A stretch of DNA of 64,000 bases from Frigidibacter sp. Its GTDB lineage: Bacteria > Pseudomonadota > Alphaproteobacteria > Rhodobacterales > Rhodobacteraceae. The stretch covers positions 496,001-560,000 of the forward strand of contig NZ_JAUYTT010000008.1 in assembly GCF_030695035.1 (NCBI RefSeq). The letters run 5' to 3'. Shown here in pieces: positions 17,581 to 26,197 of the stretch. Below the pieces are notes generated by a model. It was not told where the DNA came from and did not search any database. It was given only the letters and a program-made list of their open reading frames with translations. The first letter of the stretch is position 1. Every line of letters starts with the position of its first letter. A program made the translations under genes and the position numbers.

Positions 17581-18810
17581 TCACTCGGCGGGTTCGGCGC
17601 CCGGGATTTGCGCTTGCGCAACGGCCACGATCTTGGCCAGGTCCGGATCTTGCGTGAGGTCCGCGACGGCAAAGCTGCCGGTCAGGTCTTCGGGCGAGAG
17701 CTTGAGGTTCTTGACCACCTGCGCGCCCGGCGCAGCGGGGCCATAGGTCTGGCCGTTCACCGCAAAATAGACGGAGCCGGAGTTGCCTGCGCGCAGCACC
17801 GGGGGCTGTTCCATGGCGGGAACCGCGTAACGCTCACCCGCGTCCAGGATCTTCTCGAACAGCACCGAGCCATCGGCCGCTGACACCCGCACCCAGGACG
17901 GGCGCACCGCAACGAGTTCCACCGCCGGCGCGCCTTCGGCCACGGTGCGGACGGTCGCATCGGCATCGGTATTGGCCTCGGCCACCGCCGCCTCGATCCC
18001 GGCATTCACCCCGGCAAGGCTACCCGGGATGCTGGCCGCGGCCGAGAGGCCGGCCAGCGCGCCCACGGTCTGCGGGTCGATGGACGCAATCGGTCCGTCA
18101 CGCGCCACCAGCACCGGCACGTCCAGCGCCTCGGGGCGATAGAGCCGGTCCAGCGCATCTGTCTGGGGCAAGGACACATCGGCCTCGGCCGTCATCGCAT
18201 TGCCTTGCGAGAGGTTGTCGAGCGGGTCCAGCTCTGCCACCACGCCCGGCGCCTGATCGACGGGCGAGAGGCGCACCTTCTGCACCTCTTGCAGCACCGA
18301 CCAGCCGCCATAGCCAATCGCCACCACCAGCGCGAGCAGCACCAGCACAGAGCCGACAGCGCCGGGTTCGACATGGCTGAACATCGCCTTGCCGCGCGGC
18401 ACGAAGAGGGCATTCGGGTTGGCCAGCGGGTCGCCATATTCGGCGGCCTTCTGTCGCACCGAAACCGGCTTGGGACCCGAGGCAGCGGGCGCGAGCCCAT
18501 GCGCCGGCACGAAGCTCGATTCCTCGCAGAAACGGGCAAAGGCCCAATCCGGGTCGAGGCCCAGATAGCGGGCGTAAGAACGGACATAGCCAGAGATGAA
18601 GCCGGGGGTCTCAAACGCCGCAAGATCCGCATTCTCGATGGCCGCGATGTAGCTGGCCTTGATCTTCAGCTCACGCTGCACATCAAGCAGGGATTTCGAG
18701 AGTGTAGCGCGTTCGCCGCGCATCACATCCCCCAACCGCAGTTCGAAACCGTCAAAGCCCTTGGGCTTGTCGACCTCCTGCGTCGAAGGAGAAGTCCTCC
18801 GCCCGATCAT
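17581..18810 (-). CDS. rodZ: RodZ-like helix-turn-helix membrane protein
   Basis: About 409 residues from ATG 18810. The N-terminal cytoplasmic HTH region (LGDVMRGERATLSKSLLDV...YIAAIENAD...SGYVRSYARYLGLD) matches the MreB-binding HTH_25 domain of RodZ. A single transmembrane helix (VGSVLVLLALVVAIGYGGW) is followed by an Ala-rich linker. A C-terminal beta domain of the DUF4115 type (PSWVRVSAADGSVLFEKIL...VYFAVNGQTYGP) ends the protein. RodZ links MreB filaments to the elongasome. It is upstream of ispG on the same strand, a frequent arrangement. Confidence 0.9.
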   Translation of the reverse strand: MIGRRTSPSTQEVDKPKGFDGFELRLGDVMRGERATLSKSLLDVQRELKIKASYIAAIENADLAAFETPGFISGYVRSYARYLGLDPDWAFARFCEESSFVPAHGLAPAASGPKPVSVRQKAAEYGDPLANPNALFVPRGKAMFSHVEPGAVGSVLVLLALVVAIGYGGWSVLQEVQKVRLSPVDQAPGVVAELDPLDNLSQGNAMTAEADVSLPQTDALDRLYRPEALDVPVLVARDGPIASIDPQTVGALAGLSAAASIPGSLAGVNAGIEAAVAEANTDADATVRTVAEGAPAVELVAVRPSWVRVSAADGSVLFEKILDAGERYAVPAMEQPPVLRAGNSGSVYFAVNGQTYGPAAPGAQVVKNLKLSPEDLTGSFAVADLTQDPDLAKIVAVAQAQIPGAEPAE

Positions 18811-18922
18811 GCGCCTGCCCCGTTCTGTCCCCAACGATCGACGATTCGTCGTCGCCTGATTTCGCCCGACCTATTGAGCTTTCTGTAGCACAGGGCAAGC
18901 CATCATGCACATGCAGAAGGGG

Positions 18923-20152
18923 TCAGGCCGACATCTCGGCGCGATTTAGCGCACAACGCGACCAGAGCGCGTCCATTGCCCGCACAAGATGGTCGATCTG
19001 CTTTGGATCATGCACCGGCGAGGGGGTGAAGCGCAGACGCTCGGTCCCGCGCGGCACGGTCGGAAAGTTGATCGGCTGGACATAGACGCCGAAGTCTTCC
19101 AGCAGCATGTCGGACAGCATCTTGCAATGCACCGGGTCGCCGACATGCACCGGCACGATATGGCTGCCATGGTCGATGATCGGCATCCCCAGCGACTTGA
19201 GCCGCATCTTCAGGATCCGGGCGTGGAGTTGCTGGGCATCGCGCAGCTTCTGCCCTTCGGCGGTTTTCAGGAAGGCGATAGAGGCTGCGGCCCCGGCGGC
19301 CACGGCCGGCGGCAGCGAGGTGGTGAAGATGAAGCCCGGCGCATAGGAGCGGATCGCATCGACCATCCGTGCCGAGGCCGCGATATAGCCGCCGAAGACC
19401 CCGAAAGCCTTGCCAAGCGTGCCGTTGATGATGTCGATCCGCCCGGCCAGCCCGTCACGTTCCGCGATGCCGCCGCCGCGCGGGCCATACATGCCCACCG
19501 CATGAACCTCATCGAGATAGGTCAGCGCGCCGAACTCCTCGGCCAGGTCGCACAACTCTTCGATCAGCCCGAAATCGCCATCCATCGAATAGATCGATTC
19601 AAAGGCGATCAGCTTGGGCGCCGCCGGATCGTCGGCCGCCAGAAGTGCGCGCAGATGGGCAAGGTCGTTGTGGCGGAAGATGCGCTTGGCGCCGCCGTTG
19701 CGGCGGATGCCCTCGATCATGCTGGCGTGGTTGAGCGAGTCCGAATAGATGATCAGCCCCGGGAACAGCACCGGCAGCGTCGAAAGCGTCGCGTCATTGG
19801 CGATATAGGCGCTGGAGAAGACCAGCGCGGCCTCTTTCCCATGCAGATCGGCCAGCTCCGCCTCGAGCCGCTTGTGATAGACCGTGGTGCCAGAAATGTT
19901 GCGCGTGCCGCCCGAGCCGGCGCCGGTCGCGTCCAGCGCCTCATGCATCGCGGCAAGGACAGCCGGATGCTGGCCCATGCCCAGATAGTCATTGCCGCAC
20001 CAGACGGTGATCGCCTGCTCCTGCCCGTCGGGACGCCGCCAGACCGCATTCGGGAAGGCGCCCTTGCGCCGCTCGATATCGATGAAGGTGCGGTAGCGCC
20101 CCTCGTCATGCAGCCGCTGGATCGCCGTATCGAGCGCCTTGTCATAGTCCAT
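18923..20152 (-). CDS. hemA: 5-aminolevulinate synthase
   Basis: A 409-residue PLP enzyme that condenses glycine and succinyl-CoA to 5-aminolevulinate, the first committed step of the Shemin route to heme and bacteriochlorophyll. The PLP Lys248 lies in [15 protein letters not shown], and [23 protein letters not shown] and [16 protein letters not shown] are typical. The sequence closely follows Rhodobacter HemA from MDYD onward. An FnrL-type box (20212-20225) lies 60 bp upstream, so induction at low oxygen is likely. Confidence 0.98.
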   Translation of the reverse strand: MDYDKALDTAIQRLHDEGRYRTFIDIERRKGAFPNAVWRRPDGQEQAITVWCGNDYLGMGQHPAVLAAMHEALDATGAGSGGTRNISGTTVYHKRLEAELADLHGKEAALVFSSAYIANDATLSTLPVLFPGLIIYSDSLNHASMIEGIRRNGGAKRIFRHNDLAHLRALLAADDPAAPKLIAFESIYSMDGDFGLIEELCDLAEEFGALTYLDEVHAVGMYGPRGGGIAERDGLAGRIDIINGTLGKAFGVFGGYIAASARMVDAIRSYAPGFIFTTSLPPAVAAGAAASIAFLKTAEGQKLRDAQQLHARILKMRLKSLGMPIIDHGSHIVPVHVGDPVHCKMLSDMLLEDFGVYVQPINFPTVPRGTERLRFTPSPVHDPKQIDHLVRAMDALWSRCALNRAEMSA

Positions 20153-20211
20153 CGTTCGTCTCCTGGCCCGTTCGCTGGGGGATGGACTAGGCTCTCCATC
20201 CGCGTTCTGCC

Positions 20212-20225
20212 TTGATACCGATCAA
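20212..20225 (-). promoter_or_regulatory. FNR/FnrL-type box upstream of hemA
   Basis: TTGATACCGATCAA is a perfect match to TTGAT-N4-ATCAA, the binding site of FNR-family regulators. FnrL is known to act on hemA in Rhodobacter sphaeroides. The site lies 60 bp upstream of the hemA start and 178 bp from the divergent peptidase gene. Confidence 0.85.
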
Positions 20226-20403
20226 TTGGGGGCAGAGTCATGGTGCAAATTGACGCAAAGCGGGAAAAAGGCTGTGACCGGTGGGCTGACGGGTCGGAGT
20301 TTAAAGAGATTTCTGCAGCCCCGGCGGCGCTCTCCCGCCCCCTCTGGACAGTGCGACCCCGCCTGCTAGGCTCCGCGCCAACCCCGACATGAAGGAGACG
20401 GCG

Positions 20404-21774
20404 ATGACCCTCGACACCGTATTGGCCCGGATCGACGAAACCCTGCCCGAGGCGGTGGACCGGCTGCTGGAGCTGCTGCGCATCCCCTCCGTCTCCACCG
20501 ATCCGGCCTTTGCCGAGGCTTGCGCCAGCGCCGCCGACTGGCTGGTCGATGACCTCTGCGAGCTCGGCTTCGACGCCTCCGTCCGCCCCACCCCCGGCCA
20601 TCCGATGGTCATGGCGCGCGCGAAAGGCCCCGGCAAGCACATCCTCTTCTACGGCCATTACGACGTGCAACCCGTTGATCCGCTGAACCTCTGGAACCGC
20701 GACCCTTTCGATCCCGAGCTGCAGGACACCCCCAAGGGCCGCGTCATCCGCGGCCGCGGCGCCAGCGATGACAAGGGCCAACTGATGACTTTCCTCGAGG
20801 CCTGCCGCGCCTGGAAAGCGGTCCACGGCACCCTCCCCGGCAACCTGACCATCTTTCTGGAGGGCGAGGAGGAATCCGGCTCCCCCAGCCTCGTGCCGTT
20901 CATGGAAGAGAATGCCGAGGAGCTGCGCGCAGACCTCGCCCTGATCTGCGACACCGGCCTCTTCGCGGACAAACCCGCCATCGTCACCATGCTGCGCGGG
21001 CTGGCGGGGGATGAGGTGACGATCACCGGTCCGTCGAAAGACCTGCATTCGGGCATGTATGGCGGCCTCGCCATGAACCCGCTGCGGCTGCTGACCAAGA
21101 TCCTCGGCGGGATGTTCGACGATCAGGGCCGCGTCACCATCCCCGGCTTCTATGACGATGTGCGCGAACTGCCGGACGAGATCCGCGCACAGTGGCAGGG
21201 CCTTGGCTTCGATCATGCCGGGTTCCTCGGCGAGGTCGGCCTGTCGCTCCCGGCGGGCGAGCAGGACCGCACCCCGCTGGAAATGCTCTGGTCGCGGCCC
21301 ACGGCCGAGATCAACGGCATGTGGGGCGGCTATCAGGGCGCGGGGTCGAAGACGGTGATCCCCTCGCAGGCCTTCGCCAAGCTGACCTTCCGGCTGGTGC
21401 CGGGGATGGACCCGGAGAAGGTGCAGACCCTGTTCCGCGACTGGGTGCGCGCGCAGGTGCCGGCCGATTGCACCGTCAGCTTCAGCCCCAAGGCCGGCGC
21501 CCCCGCCTCGGAAATGGCTGTGGGCGACCCGGCCTTCGAGGCGGCGCGGCTGGCGCTGTCCGAGGAATGGGGCCAGCCCGCGGCCTTTGTCGGCTGCGGC
21601 GGGTCGATCCCGATCGCGGGGCATTTCAAGACCGTGCTGGGGATGGACGCGATGCTGATCGGCTTTGGCCGCGACGATGACCAGATCCACTCGCCGAACG
21701 AGAAATACGACCTTGAATGCTTCCACAAGGGCATCCGCTCCTGGGCGCGGGTGCTGGACCGGATCGCCGGGTGA
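20404..21774 (+). CDS. M20-family metallopeptidase (dipeptidase)
   Basis: A 456-residue cytoplasmic zinc peptidase. Metal-site motifs in order: FYGHYDVQPVDP (His, then Asp), GRGASDDKGQ (bridging Asp), FLEGEEESGSPS (catalytic Glu pair) and CDTGLF (Asp); a dimerisation domain follows, with the C-terminal IHSPNEKYDLE (His). The YGHYDVQP form is common in broad M20 dipeptidases/carnosinase-like enzymes. The ATG at 20404 has AAGGAGA 7-13 bases upstream and is preferred over ATG 20389. It overlaps the GNAT gene downstream by TGATG, so the two are one operon. Confidence 0.9.
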   Translation: MTLDTVLARIDETLPEAVDRLLELLRIPSVSTDPAFAEACASAADWLVDDLCELGFDASVRPTPGHPMVMARAKGPGKHILFYGHYDVQPVDPLNLWNRDPFDPELQDTPKGRVIRGRGASDDKGQLMTFLEACRAWKAVHGTLPGNLTIFLEGEEESGSPSLVPFMEENAEELRADLALICDTGLFADKPAIVTMLRGLAGDEVTITGPSKDLHSGMYGGLAMNPLRLLTKILGGMFDDQGRVTIPGFYDDVRELPDEIRAQWQGLGFDHAGFLGEVGLSLPAGEQDRTPLEMLWSRPTAEINGMWGGYQGAGSKTVIPSQAFAKLTFRLVPGMDPEKVQTLFRDWVRAQVPADCTVSFSPKAGAPASEMAVGDPAFEAARLALSEEWGQPAAFVGCGGSIPIAGHFKTVLGMDAMLIGFGRDDDQIHSPNEKYDLECFHKGIRSWARVLDRIAG

Positions 21775-22214
21775 TGGTGACCGTTCGGGAAGCCGTCGCG
21801 ACCGACGAAGCGGGCTGGCGCCCCCTGTGGGACGCCTACCTCGCCTTCTACCACATGGACCTGCCGCCCGAGGTGACCGCTTCCACCTGGGCGCGGATCC
21901 TTGACCCTGCGGGCGGCATCGGGATGCGCGTGGCGGAGGAAGACGGCACCCTCCTCGGCTTCGCCACCTGGGTCACCCATCCCTCGACCTGGACTCTCAC
22001 CCCCGATTGCTACCTCGAGGACCTGTTCGTGGACGAAGCCGCCCGCGGCAAGGGCGTCGGCCGCGCGCTGATCGAGGATCTGGCGGCGCTTGGCCGCGCG
22101 AACGGCTGGTCGCGGCTCTACTGGCACACGGCCGAGGGGAATACGCAGGCACGGCGGCTCTACGACAGCTTCACGCCCGCGGACGGGCATGTGCGGTACC
22201 GGGTGAAGCTGTAG
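21774..22214 (+). CDS. GNAT-family N-acetyltransferase
   Basis: A 146-residue protein whose ATG overlaps the stop of the peptidase gene (TGATG). The GNAT acetyl-CoA site is clear in LFVDEAARGKGVGRALIEDL (R/Q-x-x-G-x-G/A), preceded by a beta-4 strand with CYLED and followed by YWHTAEGNTQARRLYDSF, the usual motif B tail. The substrate is unknown. Coupling to a dipeptidase hints at acetylation of an amino acid or peptide product, but that is inference. Confidence 0.88.
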   Translation: MVTVREAVATDEAGWRPLWDAYLAFYHMDLPPEVTASTWARILDPAGGIGMRVAEEDGTLLGFATWVTHPSTWTLTPDCYLEDLFVDEAARGKGVGRALIEDLAALGRANGWSRLYWHTAEGNTQARRLYDSFTPADGHVRYRVKL

Positions 22215-22302
22215 GGGATCGTCCGCGAGGGCCGCCCTCGGGCGCCCGCCCTGCCCCGGCCGATACGGCATCTCGGGGCCGTTGGTCCGGGCAAGGAAGA
22301 AG

Positions 22303-22379
22303 TGGCGCGGTTGACGGGGCTCGAACCCGCGACCCCCGGCGTGACAGGCCGGTACTCTAACCAACTGAGCTACAACCGC
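22303..22379 (-). tRNA. tRNA-Asp (GTC)
   Basis: A 77-base cloverleaf with encoded CCA: acceptor GCGGTTG/CAACCGC plus discriminator G, D-arm GCTCAGTTGGTTAGAG, anticodon stem CCGGC/GCCGG with loop CTGTCAC (anticodon GTC), extended GGGTC and T-loop TTCGAGC. It is identical to the copy at 24400-24476. Confidence 0.97.
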
Positions 22380-22491
22380 GCAATGGGGGGCTACCTAGCC
22401 GCTGAGGCTGGGGGCGTCAAGCACGAATGCGCAGGGGATTGCGGGAGGGAAGCGGGCGCGTCAGGGTGGGCTGGGTGACGGGGAGCGGGTG

Positions 22492-24345
22492 ATGGCAGAG
22501 ACGGCGGCAGAGGCGGCGTACAGAGCGGCGCTGGACGAGATTGAGAGGGTGAAGCGGGAGGGGGGGACGGAGCTCCACTTCGACGACGAGCTTTTTCACG
22601 CGCTGGATCAGATCCCGCCCGAGGTGGCAGAGATCGTTGGGCTGCAGGTGCTCAACCTCAGTCAAACCGCCGTTTCGAACCTTGCCTCACTGGCAAGCCT
22701 CAGTTTCCTGAAAAGGGTCGATCTAAGCCAAACCGCCGTTGCCGATCTGGGTCCCCTTGCGGGCCTCACTGCATTGGAAGTGCTCATACTTGGTCAAACC
22801 GCCGTTTCCAGCCTCGCACCCCTCGCCGCTCTTCGCGCCCTAGAAGTGCTCGTTCTCGACCAGACTGCCGTTTCAGACCTTACGCCCATCACAGGCCTCA
22901 CCGCACTCCGAAGGCTAACACTTGACCGGACTGCTGTATCTGACCTTGCCCCGCTCTCAGACTTGACCGCGCTACAGTGGCTCGATCTTAGCGAGACACT
23001 TGTTGCCGATCTCGTGCCCCTCACCGGCCTAGTTGCTCTACAGATGCTCTGGCTTAACCAGACTTCGGTTTCTGACCTTGCCCCAATCGCGGGCCTCACA
23101 GAGCTTCAAGGTCTCGGCATCAGTCAAAGCGCTGTCTCCGACCTTGCCCCCATCTCGAATCTCACTGCATTGCAGATGCTCTGGCTCAGCCAGACCACCG
23201 TTTCCAACGTCGGTCCCGTGACCGAATTCGCTGCTCTTTCCGATCTGACCTTGTTTGGCAGCATGGTGGACGACCTACGCCCGATTTGCAGGCTGGAAAA
23301 GCTTGGTAGTGTTGGCTCTCCCGGTTTAAACTTCTTCGATACACCCGCAACTCAGTTGGATTCGGAACTGGCACGGCTGGCGGAAATCGATGACGAGAAA
23401 GACCGCGCCCGCCAGACCCTCGCCTATCTCAACACCCTGCCCCCTTGGCCGGAGCCCTACACCCCCAAGGCTCGCCCCGACGGCCTGCCGCCGGGGCCGA
23501 TTGGCGCGTTGCCCGTGCCGCCGGAGCAGGACGCAGCCCTCCCGCTGATCTGGGGCGAGAAGGGGTTCTCCTTCCTCGCCGCGCAGGTCGGGGCCGATCC
23601 GGTGACCGAGGCGGTGCTGGAAGACCTGCTGCCGCTGATCGAGGACCTGCGCCGCAAGGGCAACCGGCATGACGACCTCTACCGCCTCGCGGGCGAGTTG
23701 CAGGAGCGGGCGACGGGCGAGATTTCCTCGCTCAACATGGTCAAGCTGCATCTGAGCTATCAGAAGCTGCGCCGCGTCTATGTGGGGCTGGAGGGGCGCG
23801 CCGAGCGGTTCGACGACGAGACGGTGACCGCCATCGCCGGGGTGCTGGAGATCGTGCCGGGGGTGACGCTGGCCGATGCCGGCGTGCAGGTGCTGATCGA
23901 GCGGCAGGAGAAAGAGCGGGCGCGCGTGGTCACGCCCGAGGTGGCCGAGGCCGAGGGGCAGGTGCTGGTCTCGGTACAGGCCAAGGACGCGCCCTTCGAC
24001 CCCGCGGTGCAGGATGCGGCACGGGTGATCCTGCTGCCCGGCATGGATGACCGGCTGTCGGCCAGCCGGGGGGTCTTGTCGCGGAACGCTGTGATCGTGG
24101 TGCTCAAGTATGTTGGGGGCGCTGCCGCAGCCGGCGCTGTCGGCGGTCCCGTCGGCAACTACGTTTACGAACACGGGCCGCAGCTTCTGGCGCTTGCCCA
24201 GACGATGGGCGACGACGCCTATTTCTGGGCGCAGATGATCCTGGCAAAGTTCAAGGGACAGTATGAGCTGGCAATGGGGATCGCGCGGGAGGTCACACAG
24301 GCGGGCCCCGTCCGTCTGCGCCCGGACAAGCGCGACAAACCCTGA
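22492..24345 (+). CDS. Leucine-rich repeat protein with unknown C-terminal domain
   Basis: A 617-residue protein from ATG 22492 (GGGAG lies 7-11 bases upstream; a GTG at 22489 is in frame). Residues about 45-265 are ten consecutive 22-residue repeats of the form LxxLxLxQTAVSDLAPLxxLTA, the internalin-like/SDS22-like LRR class. No signal peptide is visible. The remaining about 340 residues have a Pro-rich linker, a helical region rich in charged residues, and near the end a Gly/Ala-rich hydrophobic stretch (about 540-565) that might insert in a membrane. I recognise no family for this part. The LRR portion is visibly less GC-rich than the flanks and the C-terminal portion. It lies alone between two identical tRNA-Asp genes. 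Confidence 0.8.
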   Translation: MAETAAEAAYRAALDEIERVKREGGTELHFDDELFHALDQIPPEVAEIVGLQVLNLSQTAVSNLASLASLSFLKRVDLSQTAVADLGPLAGLTALEVLILGQTAVSSLAPLAALRALEVLVLDQTAVSDLTPITGLTALRRLTLDRTAVSDLAPLSDLTALQWLDLSETLVADLVPLTGLVALQMLWLNQTSVSDLAPIAGLTELQGLGISQSAVSDLAPISNLTALQMLWLSQTTVSNVGPVTEFAALSDLTLFGSMVDDLRPICRLEKLGSVGSPGLNFFDTPATQLDSELARLAEIDDEKDRARQTLAYLNTLPPWPEPYTPKARPDGLPPGPIGALPVPPEQDAALPLIWGEKGFSFLAAQVGADPVTEAVLEDLLPLIEDLRRKGNRHDDLYRLAGELQERATGEISSLNMVKLHLSYQKLRRVYVGLEGRAERFDDETVTAIAGVLEIVPGVTLADAGVQVLIERQEKERARVVTPEVAEAEGQVLVSVQAKDAPFDPAVQDAARVILLPGMDDRLSASRGVLSRNAVIVVLKYVGGAAAAGAVGGPVGNYVYEHGPQLLALAQTMGDDAYFWAQMILAKFKGQYELAMGIAREVTQAGPVRLRPDKRDKP

Positions 24346-24357
24346 CCCCCCAAAGCC

Positions 24358-24385
24358 AAAAGCCCCCGCTTGCGCGAGGGCTTTT
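24358..24385 (+). terminator. Terminator after the LRR gene
   Basis: AAAAGCCC (24358-24365) pairs with GGGCTTTT (24378-24385), with an inner CGC/GCG extension after one mismatch. The flanking A and T runs could make it work in both directions, also for the tRNA-Asp transcribed toward it. Confidence 0.75.
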
Positions 24386-24399
24386 CGGTCTTGGGAAGG

Positions 24400-24476
24400 T
24401 GGCGCGGTTGACGGGGCTCGAACCCGCGACCCCCGGCGTGACAGGCCGGTACTCTAACCAACTGAGCTACAACCGC
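24400..24476 (-). tRNA. tRNA-Asp (GTC), second identical copy
   Basis: A 77-base gene with the same sequence as 22303-22379, including the encoded CCA and the anticodon loop CTGTCAC. It lies in the same orientation, so the pair forms a 77-bp direct repeat around the LRR gene. Confidence 0.97.
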
Positions 24477-24786
24477 AAACTTCCCGTCCGGGTGCCGAAG
24501 CATGGCGCCGAACGTGGAGCGTGTAATAGGCATAGCCGGGGGGGACGTCAAGCGGGCCCGTGCGGAAATTCGAGCGGGGGAATGGGTGGGGGGATCGGGC
24601 GGTATGGGCCTGTCCGGGAAGGGGGAAACGCCGGTTGGGGGCAGTGCAGAGCGTGCGATCACGGCGCAGGCGGCGGAAAAAATCTACCCTGTGGCGGCCG
24701 GCAGATCGCAGCAGCCTGCCCGTTTCCCAGACCAAGCACCGGGGTTTTAGGCGCGGGTGCATAGGCCTTCCACACCCGCGCCAAGG
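24477..24786. other. Gene-free interval between tRNA-Asp and gabT
   Basis: About 310 bp with no convincing reading frame. It would hold the promoter of the second tRNA-Asp gene (read leftward), and at its right end the hairpin that terminates gabT. No other structure was recognised. Confidence 0.5.
24750..24782 (-). terminator. Hairpin just downstream of gabT
   Basis: A perfect 10-bp stem GGCGCGGGTG (24750-24759) / CACCCGCGCC (24773-24782) around a 13-nt loop, starting 4 bases after the gabT stop. It lacks a good T run on the minus strand (TAAAAC follows), so it may act as a 3' stabiliser rather than a classic terminator. Confidence 0.55.
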
Positions 24787-26076
24787 TCAGCCGCGCGCGG
24801 CCAGCACCGAGGCCTCGAGGATCTCCAGCGCCTCACCCATCACCGCATCGGGGATGGTCAGCGGCGCGAGGAAGCGGATGACGTTGCCATAGACGCCGCA
24901 GGTCAGCAGGATCAACCCGCGCGACAGCGCCTCCTCGCGCACCCGGCCAGCAAACCCGGCATCGGGCGCGCCGGTGCCGGGCACGGCAAACTCCACCGCG
25001 TTCATGAAGCCCGGGCCGCGGATATCGGCGATCTGCGGCACCGCCTCCTGCATCCCCGCCAGCCGCTGCTTCAGCCGCTGGCCGAGGCGCGTTGCGCGGT
25101 CACACAGCTGCTCTTCCTCGATCACGTCCAGCACCGCATTGGCGGCGGCGATGGCCAGCGGGTTGCCTGCATAGGTGCCCCCCAGCCCGCCGGGGTTCGG
25201 GCTGTCCATGATCTCGGCGCGCCCGGTCACGGCGGAGATCGGCAGGCCGCCGCCAAGCCCCTTGGCCATGGTGGTGATGTCGGCGGCGACCCCGTGATGC
25301 TCCATCGCGAACAGCTTGCCGGTGCGGGCAAAGCCGGTCTGCACCTCATCCACGATCAGCACGATGCCATGGGTGTCGCAGATCGCGCGCAGGCTGGCCA
25401 TGAAGCCGGCGGGCACTTCGTAGAAGCCGCCCTCGCCCTGCACCGGCTCGATCAGGATCGCGGCCACGCGGGTTGGCTCCAGATCGGCCTTGAACAGGCG
25501 GTCGAGCGCGGCCAGCGAGTCCTCGGCCGTGACGCCCTGAAGCGCGATCGGGAAGGGAAGGTGCCAGACATCGGCCATCATCGGGCCGAAGCCGGCCTTG
25601 TAGGGCTGCACCTTGCCGGTCAGCGCCATGCCCATGAAGGTGCGGCCGTGAAAGCCGCCCGCGAAGGCGATGACGGCGGCGCGCCCGGTGTAGTGGCGGG
25701 CGATCTTAACCGCATTCTCCACCGCCTCGGCGCCGGTGGTGGCGAAGAGGGTCTTCTTGGGAAAGTCGCCCGGCACCTTGTCGTTCAGCCGCTCGGCCAG
25801 GGTCACATAGTTCTCATAGGGAACGACCTGGTGGCAGGTATGGGTGAAGCGGTCCAGCTGCGCCTTTACCGCCGCGATCACCTTGGGATGCCGGTGCCCG
25901 GTGTTCACCACGGCGATGCCGGCGGCGAAGTCGATGTAGCGGGCGCCGCCCTTGTCCCAGATTTCTGCGTTCTCGGCACGGTCGGCATAGACCTGCGTGG
26001 TAACGCCGACGCCGCGGGCGATGGCGGCGGTGCGGCGGCCCGAAAGGGCGGCGTCGGTGATGGTGCTGTGGGTCAT
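24787..26076 (-). CDS. gabT: 4-aminobutyrate aminotransferase
   Basis: A 429-residue class III PLP aminotransferase. The PLP Lys272 is in TTMAKGLGGGLP, the cofactor-binding Asp in LIVDEVQTGFARTG, and the phosphate-binding TTGAEAVENAVKIAR and AGGFHGRT motifs are typical of GabT. It converts GABA and 2-oxoglutarate to succinate semialdehyde and glutamate. The ATG at 26076 begins MTHSTITDAALS, the usual N terminus. It is divergent from a MerR-XRE-cupin regulator, with an inverted repeat between them, and close to a polyamine uptake operon with an aminobutyraldehyde-type dehydrogenase. This supports a putrescine-to-GABA-to-succinate route. Confidence 0.92.
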   Translation of the reverse strand: MTHSTITDAALSGRRTAAIARGVGVTTQVYADRAENAEIWDKGGARYIDFAAGIAVVNTGHRHPKVIAAVKAQLDRFTHTCHQVVPYENYVTLAERLNDKVPGDFPKKTLFATTGAEAVENAVKIARHYTGRAAVIAFAGGFHGRTFMGMALTGKVQPYKAGFGPMMADVWHLPFPIALQGVTAEDSLAALDRLFKADLEPTRVAAILIEPVQGEGGFYEVPAGFMASLRAICDTHGIVLIVDEVQTGFARTGKLFAMEHHGVAADITTMAKGLGGGLPISAVTGRAEIMDSPNPGGLGGTYAGNPLAIAAANAVLDVIEEEQLCDRATRLGQRLKQRLAGMQEAVPQIADIRGPGFMNAVEFAVPGTGAPDAGFAGRVREEALSRGLILLTCGVYGNVIRFLAPLTIPDAVMGEALEILEASVLAARG

Positions 26077-26107
26077 GGCGGGATGTCCTGAAGGGGTTTT
26101 GCGATTC

Positions 26108-26126
26108 CTTGCAGTTTTCCTGCAAG
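26108..26126. promoter_or_regulatory. Inverted repeat in the gabT/regulator divergent region
   Basis: CTTGCAG (26108-26114) and CTGCAAG (26120-26126) form a perfect 7-bp inverted repeat around TTTTC. It lies 32 bp upstream of gabT and 72 bp upstream of the regulator gene, in an AT-rich patch with TATACA nearby. It is a plausible operator for the regulator. Confidence 0.55.
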
Positions 26127-26197
26127 AATTGTTGGCGAGCCTATACAAAACCCGCATCCGTGCAATATCCCTTGTGAGGTGATCGCAAGGAGGCCCG

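Noticed and set aside
19753-21726. 657-residue minus-strand frame spanning the hemA promoter and the peptidase gene
   Set aside because: It runs through an identified promoter region and two well-supported genes in the wrong frame; no recognisable domain.
22642-23325. Regular repeats of the LRR gene as a CRISPR-like array
   Set aside because: The 66-bp period encodes 22-residue protein repeats in one frame; DNA repeats are imperfect and there are no spacers or cas genes.
22303-24476. Integrative element with attachment sites in tRNA-Asp
   Set aside because: No integrase or phage gene lies between the copies, and the repeats are whole tRNA genes, not 3'-end fragments; a tandem tRNA duplication with inserted cargo is simpler.
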